Source: Sapria himalayana
Lineage: Eukaryota > Streptophyta > Magnoliopsida > Malpighiales > Rafflesiaceae
Length of the DNA stretch: 64,000 bases
NCBI GenBank assembly: GCA_029783825.1
Contig: JAREIK010005940.1
Span: 19,493 to 83,492, forward strand
Direction: 5' to 3'
Shown: piece by piece, positions 56,136-64,000 of the stretch
Layout of the letters: the number at the start of each line of letters is the position of its first letter
Numbering within the stretch: the stretch's first letter is position 1
Translations under genes and position numbers: made by a program
Notes under the pieces: model-generated
The model's input: the letters and a program-made list of their open reading frames with translations, nothing else
The model's database searches: none
Told to the model about the DNA's origin: nothing

Positions 56136-57167
56136 TATTTATCTTTCTATCAAAATATATGTCTTTCTAACTATTTGTCTTTCTATCTATATGTATATTT
56201 ATTTATCTATATGTCTATCTATCTATCTATATATGTATCTATCAATCTGTTTGTCTGTCAATTAATTTATCTATCAATCTATATATCTTTTTGTATATTT
56301 TTTTGTCTATTTATCATTTTATCTAACTCTGCGTATAACTATTAGTCTATCTAGCTATATGTCTATCTATTTATCTTTTAATCTATTTATTTGTTTATCT
56401 ATCTAACTATCTAACTATCTATATATCTGTCTATATAGATTGCTATCTTTTTTCCTATCTATCGATTTATCTCTCTATCTTTCTATTTGTCTATCTATAT
56501 ATTTGTCGATCTATCTATCTACCTGTATATTTATAAATCTATCTAATTAGCTATTTGTCTATCTATCTATCTATTTATATATCTATCTATCTATATATCT
56601 ATCTATATATCATTCTATCTCTGAATTAATCTTTCTATCCATAAATCAATCTATCTGTATAATTATTTAACTGTCTATCTATATATTAATTTGTCAATCT
56701 TTTTATTGGTCAATTTGTCAATTTATCTATCTATCTATCAAACTATCTATCTATCTATCTATCTATTTGTATTTCTATCTATATGTTTATTTTTCGTTCT
56801 GCCTTTATTTTTATCTTATATATTTCTATCTACCAATTTATCTATCTGTCTATCTGTCTATATGTGTAACTATATATCTATCAATTTGTCTATCAGTTTG
56901 GCTCTCTATCTATTTATCTATCTGTTCGTCTGTCTATCAATATGTCAATCTATCTATCAACCTATCTACCTATCTTTCTATCTTTTTAACTTTCTAACTA
57001 CCTATCTACTTATATGCCTATCTGCATATGTGCCTATAATTAATCTATCTATCTATTCAATTTTTTTATGTGTTTATCTATCTATCTATAATTATATCTC
57101 TCTTTATATCATTCTATATATCTATTTGTCTATTTTATATTTGTTTATCTATCAAAGTATTTTTCTA

Positions 57168-57205
<38 letters not shown>

Positions 57206-58621
57206 TATCTATTTATCTATCTATCTTTATATCTATCATTCCAATCTATTTTTCTATCTTCCTATCTATCTGTCTTTCTATATATCTGTCTATCTATAAA
57301 TTAATGTATCTATCAATCTGTCTATCTGTTTATCTATCTATCTATCTATCTTTCTATCTATCTATCTATCTATTAATCTTTCTATCTATCTATCTTTATA
57401 TCTATCTATCTATGTAACTATCTATCAATCTATCTTTCTGTCTGTTTATCTTTCAATCTATCTATTTATCTTTCTTTCTATTAATCTATCTGTATATTTG
57501 TCAATCTTTCTATTTGTCTATCTGTGTATTTGTCTATCTATCTATCTATCAATCTATCTATATATCTTTGTATATGTCTATCTATCTATCTTTCTATATG
57601 TTTGTCTATCTATCTTTCTCTTTTCAATTTGTTGATCTATCTATTTGTATATATATTTGTTTATCTATATATCTATCTATTTATTTTTTTATCTATCTAT
57701 CTATCTATCTTTCTATCTTTCTATCAAAATATCTATTTATTTATCTATCTATCTGTATGCATATATATCTATCTATTTGTCTATCTATCTATCTATTTAT
57801 CTGTATATTTGCCTATTTGTTGTTCTATCTATCTATCAACCTATTAATCAGTCAATCAATCTATCTATCAAATTATATATCTATCTAACAATCTATGTGT
57901 CTAACTTTCAATCTATCAATCAATCAAATCTATCTATCTAATCTATCTTTATTTCTATCTGTCAATCAATCAATCTATCTATCTATCTCTCTATCTGCCT
58001 ATCTATCTATCTATCTGTTTATCTGTATATATGTCTATTTATCTATCTATTTGTCTGTCTGTCTGTCTATCTATCTATTTATTTGTCTAACTCTCTTTCT
58101 GTCTATCTATCTATATATCTATATATTTATATATCCATCTATCTGTAATATCCATCTCACTATCTTTTTGTCTATATATCTAACAGTCTATCTCTCTATC
58201 TATCTATCTATCTATCTATCTGTCTATCAATCTTTCTATGTAACTATCTACATTCCTACCAAATACCTATCACAATATATACCTATTCACGAATCTTTGT
58301 ATCTACCTCTCTACCATTCTACTGATCTACCTATTTATCTATGTATCTAATTATCTTTCGATCAATCTCTCTAACTAATTATTTTTCGATCTATCTATCT
58401 ATCAAACAATAAATATATCTATCTATGTATTTGTCTATATATATATATATATATATATATCAGCTTGTCTGTATCTCTATCTATCTACTTATTTATATGT
58501 CTATCTATCTATCATTTTCTTTATCTTTATATCTATTAATCTATCTATCTTTCTATGTATCTATCTATTTATGTAACTATCTTTCTATTTTTCTATCTGT
58601 ATATCTGTCTATCTATCAATT

Positions 58622-58656
<35 letters not shown>

Positions 58657-59161
58657 ATCTATCTATCTATATATCTATTTATCTATCTGCCTATCAACCT
58701 ATTTATCTATCTATTTATATATCAATTTGAATATCTATTTATCTATCCATCTGTCTATCTATTTTTCTATCAATCAATCAATCAATCTGTCTGTCTATCT
58801 ATCTGTCTATTTATCTATATATCTATCAATCTATGTGCCTATCAATGCATCTATCTATTTATCTATCTATCTATCTATCTATTTATATATCTAATAGTCT
58901 ATCTATCTATCTATCTATCTATATATCTGTCTACATATTAATCTTTTTATCTATTTATCAATTTATCTATCTTTATATCTGTCAATCAGTCTATCTAACT
59001 ATCTATATATCTTTATATCATTACACTATATGTTATCAATCTTTTTTTCTATTTTTTATCTATTTATCTATATATCAATCTATCAACCAATCTATCTATC
59101 TACCTACATACTAAATCTAGATTAATCTATATACTTATATACCTATCTTTCTATCTTCCTA

Positions 59162-59494
59162 TTGTATATAAATTTGTTTTGATTATCTTTTTTGAATAAC
59201 CAAAATGTATCTGTTTATCATGACTATTTTTTTCACATAAACAATAAGATGAGCATTTTTCTATTTTGGTTATAATCTATAAATACATGAGCATTTTTCT
59301 AGTGGATGTTGCTAGTTGTGTTGAATGACTAGTGAACCACATTATATCTTGCATTTCTGTTGTGGTTTGTATTTGGTTTTTGATTCTGTCGTGCTTGGAT
59401 TGTGGTTGTAGATATATCATTGGATGTTCTTTTTTATTCTCTTCTTCTAAATCACAAACGTGGAAATAAAATTACCCAACACTACCCATTTACT
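59162..59494. other. Unique island interrupting the TCTA array
   Basis: About 330 bp of non-repetitive AT-rich sequence with TCTA array on both sides. It contains GAGCATTTTTCTA twice, 38 bp apart (59251 and 59289), the second followed by GTG. Read on the minus strand this is CACTAGAAAAATGCTC at 59304, which resembles a CACTA-class terminus with a repeated subterminal motif. I see no protein. It could be a short end fragment of another transposon or a remnant of pre-array DNA. Confidence 0.5.
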
Positions 59495-62400
59495 ATTCTA
59501 CCTATCTATATCTATCTATATAATTATGTATCATTCTATCCATCAAACATTAAATCTATCTATCTTCTGTCTATGTGTCTACTTATTTATCTGTCTATCT
59601 ATGTATCAATTTCTCTATCTTTCTATCTATCAATTTGTCTATCTGACTATTTGTGAAATTGTCTATATATCTATCTGTCGATCTATCTTTGTAACTATCT
59701 TTCTCTCTTACATATGTCAAAATCTCTATCTATCTTTTTGTTTATCTCTATATCTATATATATATATATATCTATCTATATATCAACATATATATATATA
59801 TATATTATTATTTATTTAATTATTTATATATCTATATATGTATTTATCAATCTATCAATGTAACTATTTACCTATATATATATATCTATCTATATATCAA
59901 TTTGAATATCTATCTATCTATCCTTCTTTAATTTTGTCTATGTATCTATTTGTCTATCTATTTATTAGGCCATCTATCTATTTATTAGGCCATCTATCTA
60001 TTTGTATATATGTCTATTTGCTTATCTATAAATCTATTAAAATGTCTAATAATATATTTATCTATCTATCTAATTGTCTATTTGTATGCCAATTTATCTA
60101 TCTATTTATCTAAGAATATTTCTATCTTTCAATCTATATATATATATATATATATATCTAACTATTTGTAAATCTATATATCTTTCAGTCTATCTATTTG
60201 TCTATCTTTCTATTTATCGATCTATTTATTTATCTATCTATTTTTTTATCTATCTAACTATATATCTATATATCTGTCCATCTACCTATTTATTTATTTA
60301 TCTATCTATCAATCTTCATTCAATCAATCTATTTATTTATTTATATGGCAATCTATTTTTTTATATGTCTACCTATCTATCTGTCTATCAATCTATCTTT
60401 TGTCTATCTTTCTATATCTTAATCTCTCTATCTAACTTTATATAAATCTATTGATCTATCTGTCTATATATATGTTATCTGTCTATCTATCTATCTATCA
60501 AACTTTCTATTAGTCTATATATTTATCTATCTATTTATCTATCATTCTATAATTCATCTGTCTATCTATTTATATATCTTTCTATCTATATGTATATCTA
60601 TCTATATATCTATCTATCTATCTAGGTATCTATTTACTTATGTATCTGTCTATCTATCTATCAATGTGTCAATCTTTCTATTTGTGAATCTATCTATCAG
60701 ACTATCTATCAATCTATCAATCTATCATTTTATCTATCTATCTATCTACATATCTTTTTATCTATCTATCTGTCTATTTGCTTATATGTCTATCTATCTA
60801 TTTATTTATCTATCATCTATCTATTCATCTATGAATGTGTCCATTTGTCTATCTTTTGATCTATCTATCTATATATCTATCTATCTATCTATATGTCTAA
60901 CTATATATCTTTATATCTATCTATCTGTCTATCTATCAAACTATATATCTTTTTATGTCTTTCTGTCTATCAATCAATCAATCTATATATCTATATATGT
61001 ATCTGTATTTATATCTATATATCTATCTACCTATCTATCTATACATCTTTCTAGAATTATATCTATCTATCTATCTATATGTATATCTATTTGTTTATCT
61101 ATCTATTTATTTATCTGTCCATCTATCTATCTATCTATCTATTTGTCTATCTATTTATTTATGTATCTGTCTACTAAAATGTAGATTTGTCGATCTATCT
61201 ATATATGTATTTATTTAACTATTTGTATATCTATCTTTCAAACTATCTATGTATGTATCTATCTATATGTCTATCAATCAATCAATCAATCAAACTATCT
61301 ATCTATTTGTCTATCTTCATATCTATTTATCGATTGATTCATCTATTTGTTTATCTATCTATCTGTCTATCTATAAGCCTATATATCTATCTCTCTATAT
61401 ATCTGTCTAACTATTTATATATCTAACTATCTAGGTGTCTATATGAATATCTATATATATGTCTATGTATCTGTCTATCTATCTATATATCTATACGTAT
61501 ATCTGTCTATATGTATAACTATCTAACTATCTATCTACCTATCTTTCTATCAATCAATCAATCAATCTTTCTGACTATCAATCAATCTATCTATCAATCT
61601 ATCGATCTAGTTATCTATCAATCTTTCTATATTTCTATTTATATATCTATCTATCTGATATTTTGTTTGACAATCTGTCTTCTTATTTATCTTTCTTTCT
61701 ATATATCAATTTGTATATCTTTTTTCTAATCAATATATCTATCTAACGATCTATCAATTTTCATTATCTATATGTCTATTTGTCTATTTGTATATGTGTC
61801 TATCTTATTATCTATCTATCATTATATCTTTCTATATGTTTATCTATCTATGTGTCTATCTTATTATCTATCTATCTATATATCTTTCTATATATCTATC
61901 TATCTATATATTTATATATCTATATGTCTATCATTCTATAATTCTATTTGTCTATCTATCTATTTATTTATCTAAATACTTCTCTATCTTTCTATCTATC
62001 TATATGTCTTTCTATCTGTCTATCTGACTATATTTTTATCTGTCTATCTATCTTTCTATCTATTTCTCTATCTTTCTATCTAACTTTATATCTGTCAATC
62101 TGTCTATCAATCTATATGTCATTACATCTTTATGTATATCTGCGTATCAGTCTATCAATATATATATATATATATCTATTTATATATAAATTTGTCTATA
62201 TATCTATTTATCTCTCTATCTATATGTCTATCAATCTTTCTATCAATCTATCTTTCTGTCAATTTGTTAAATCATTAATCTTTCTATATATATATCTATC
62301 TATCTATATGTATATCTAACTATAAATATATATTTTTCTATTTATCTATCTATCTATATGCATATCTATCTCTCTGTCTATCAATCTAACTATCTAATAG

Positions 62401-64000
62401 TCTATGTGTCTATTTGTTAATTTGTCTATATATCTATTTGTCTAGATATATATCTACCTATCTGTCTATTTGTCTATCTATCTATCTGTCTATCAATCAA
62501 TCTATCTATCTTTTTATCAATCTAATTGTCTATTAGTCTATCTGTATATCTATCTATGTATCTATGTATATATATATATATATATATCTATTTATCTTTA
62601 TCTTTGTCTATATGTCTACCTATCTATCTATCTATCTATCTACCTTTTTATCTGTGTGTGTGTGTGTGTGTGTATATATATTAAATTTATATCTTTCTAT
62701 CTATCAATCCCACTAAGTGACTATCTATAAATTGGTTGTTCTATCTATCTATCTTATATCTATATCTATCTATCTATCTGTATGTATGTCTATCTATCTA
62801 TCTTTCTATCTATATGTCTATTTTTATCTATCTATTTGTCTATCTATATATCTATCTATCTTTCTATATGTTTATTTATCTATCTATCTATCATTCTATA
62901 ATTCTAGCTATCAATCAATCTATCAACTTACATATCTATATATCTATCCACCTATATGTCTATTTATCTATCTTTGTATTTATCTATGTGTATATCTGTC
63001 AATCTATCTATTTGTTTATCTAACAATCTATCTATCTATATATCTAAATATATATCTGTCTATATGTCTACATGTATACCTATCTACCTCTTTACTTGTC
63101 AACCTCTCGCCCTGCCTACCTGCCTACCTATTTACCTATCTATCTATCTTATTTTCTATCTACCTATTTGTATATCTATATACCAGTCTATAAATCTATA
63201 TGATATCTGACTATTTATAGATATATCTAACTATATGTCTATCAGTCAATTTATTTATCTGTCTATCTGTCATCAATGTATCTATCTAGCTATCTATCTG
63301 TCTATTTATCGATCTATGTATATATCTATCTGTATATTTGTATATCTATTTATCTATTTATATCTTTATTTGTCAATCTTTCTATATGTAAATCTATTAA
63401 GTTGTCATTAAGTCTAACTAATGATCTGTCCAACTATCTATCTATCTGTCTGTCTATTTATCTATCTATTTATCTATCTATTTATCTATCTATTTATCTA
63501 TTTATGTATCTATCAATCTATATGCCTATCTCTCTATAAGTCTATATGTCTATGTGTCTATTTATAAATTTTTCTTTATATCTATTTGTCTATATGTATA
63601 TCTAAATATCTATCTATTTGTCTATCTATCTACCCGTCTATCTATTATTCTATAAATCTATGTATATTTCTATATGTCTAACTATTTATCTGCCTATCTA
63701 TCTATCTATAAATATATATATCTACCTATCTATCTTTATCTCAATCTATCTATCCATCTATCAATTTGTATATCTATCTACCTATCTACTTGTGTGTCTA
63801 CCAATATGTCTGCTTGTTTGTCTATATATCTACATATTTATCTGTCTATCTATATATCAATTTGTCTATCTTTCTATTTGTCAATCTACCTTTATAACTA
63901 TTTTAAAATCTATTTATATATCTCTCTACATCTCTACTTGTCTACCTGTCTACATATCTCCTATATCTATCTATTTAACTATTTATTTGTCTATCTATCT
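59495..64000 (-). repeat. Degenerate TCTA array, right arm 2 (continues past the window)
   Basis: About 4.5 kb of TCTA units in the same orientation as right arm 1, reaching the window end. It includes a 24-bp duplication with TATTTATTAGGCCATCTATC (near 59962 and 59986). No gene was seen. Confidence 0.97.
62652..62675 (+). repeat. (TG)n dinucleotide run
   Basis: A TG run of about 11 units continues into TATATA. It is the only long GT run in the right arms. Confidence 0.9.

Larger units (their letters stand above)
49321..59161 (-). repeat. Degenerate TCTA (GATA on the minus strand) array, right arm 1
   Basis: About 9.8 kb of the same tetranucleotide family as the left arm, but on the opposite strand. 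TA runs occur near 52180-52208, 53170-53192, 57170-57202, 58436-58462 and 58626-58654. Long plus-strand open frames are Ile-Tyr-Leu-Ser artefacts of stop-free TATC repeats. No gene was seen. Confidence 0.97.

Noticed and set aside
1..64000. Sex-chromosome (Bkm-like GATA/GACA) identity
   Set aside because: GATA arrays are known on some animal sex chromosomes, but this DNA carries plant CACTA elements and nothing in it shows sex linkage.

Overview
The window looks like land-plant nuclear DNA. The only recognisable genes are decayed CACTA (En/Spm, CMC superfamily) transposons that carry a TNP2-type transposase with Transpos_assoc and DUF4216-type domains plus a TNP1/Ptta-type second gene, a plant arrangement. 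About 44 of the 64 kb (roughly 69 percent) is a very long, degenerate tetranucleotide array: TAGA (GATA) read on the + strand at 1-25083 and 35930-40904, and its complement TCTA at 49321-59161 and 59495-64000. I see no intact host gene, tRNA, rRNA or CRISPR. The species cannot be named from the sequence.

Layout: (1) 1-25083, TAGA array with islands of TA and CA dinucleotides, a 44-bp GC-richer minisatellite, and segmental duplications of about 0.4 and 0.96 kb. (2) 25086-35929, remains of CACTA element 1 on the minus strand. A CACTA-like terminus with subterminal repeats lies at its left edge, followed by a near-palindromic 23-24 bp minisatellite interleaved with a ~1 kb tandem duplication, an exact 86-bp duplication, a minus-strand TNP2 5' fragment, a GA tract, an AT-rich ~0.55-0.6 kb tandem repeat and unassigned AT-rich DNA. 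(3) 35930-40904, TAGA array containing a ~1.9-2.1 kb segmental duplication. (4) 40905-49320, CACTA element 2 on the plus strand: ACCGACCA-type subterminal repeats, the same AT-rich tandem repeat in inverted orientation, a nearly full-length TNP2 pseudogene, then a TNP1/Ptta-like pseudogene. (5) 49321-64000, TCTA array interrupted by a ~0.33 kb unique island at 59162-59494.

How the parts relate: the two CACTA elements lie head to head, with 5' sides facing each other across the 5-kb TAGA array. In both, the AT-rich tandem repeat sits just upstream of TNP2, so it is probably an ancestral part of this element family. The strand of the GATA array switches across element 2, so the arms around it form a very large imperfect inverted repeat. 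Both transposases are dead. Many premature stops are of the kind C-to-T change would give, as expected in methylated, silenced DNA. Long open frames inside the arrays encode only Ile-Tyr-Leu-Ser repeats; they follow from a TATC repeat having no stop codon in any frame, and are not annotated as genes.
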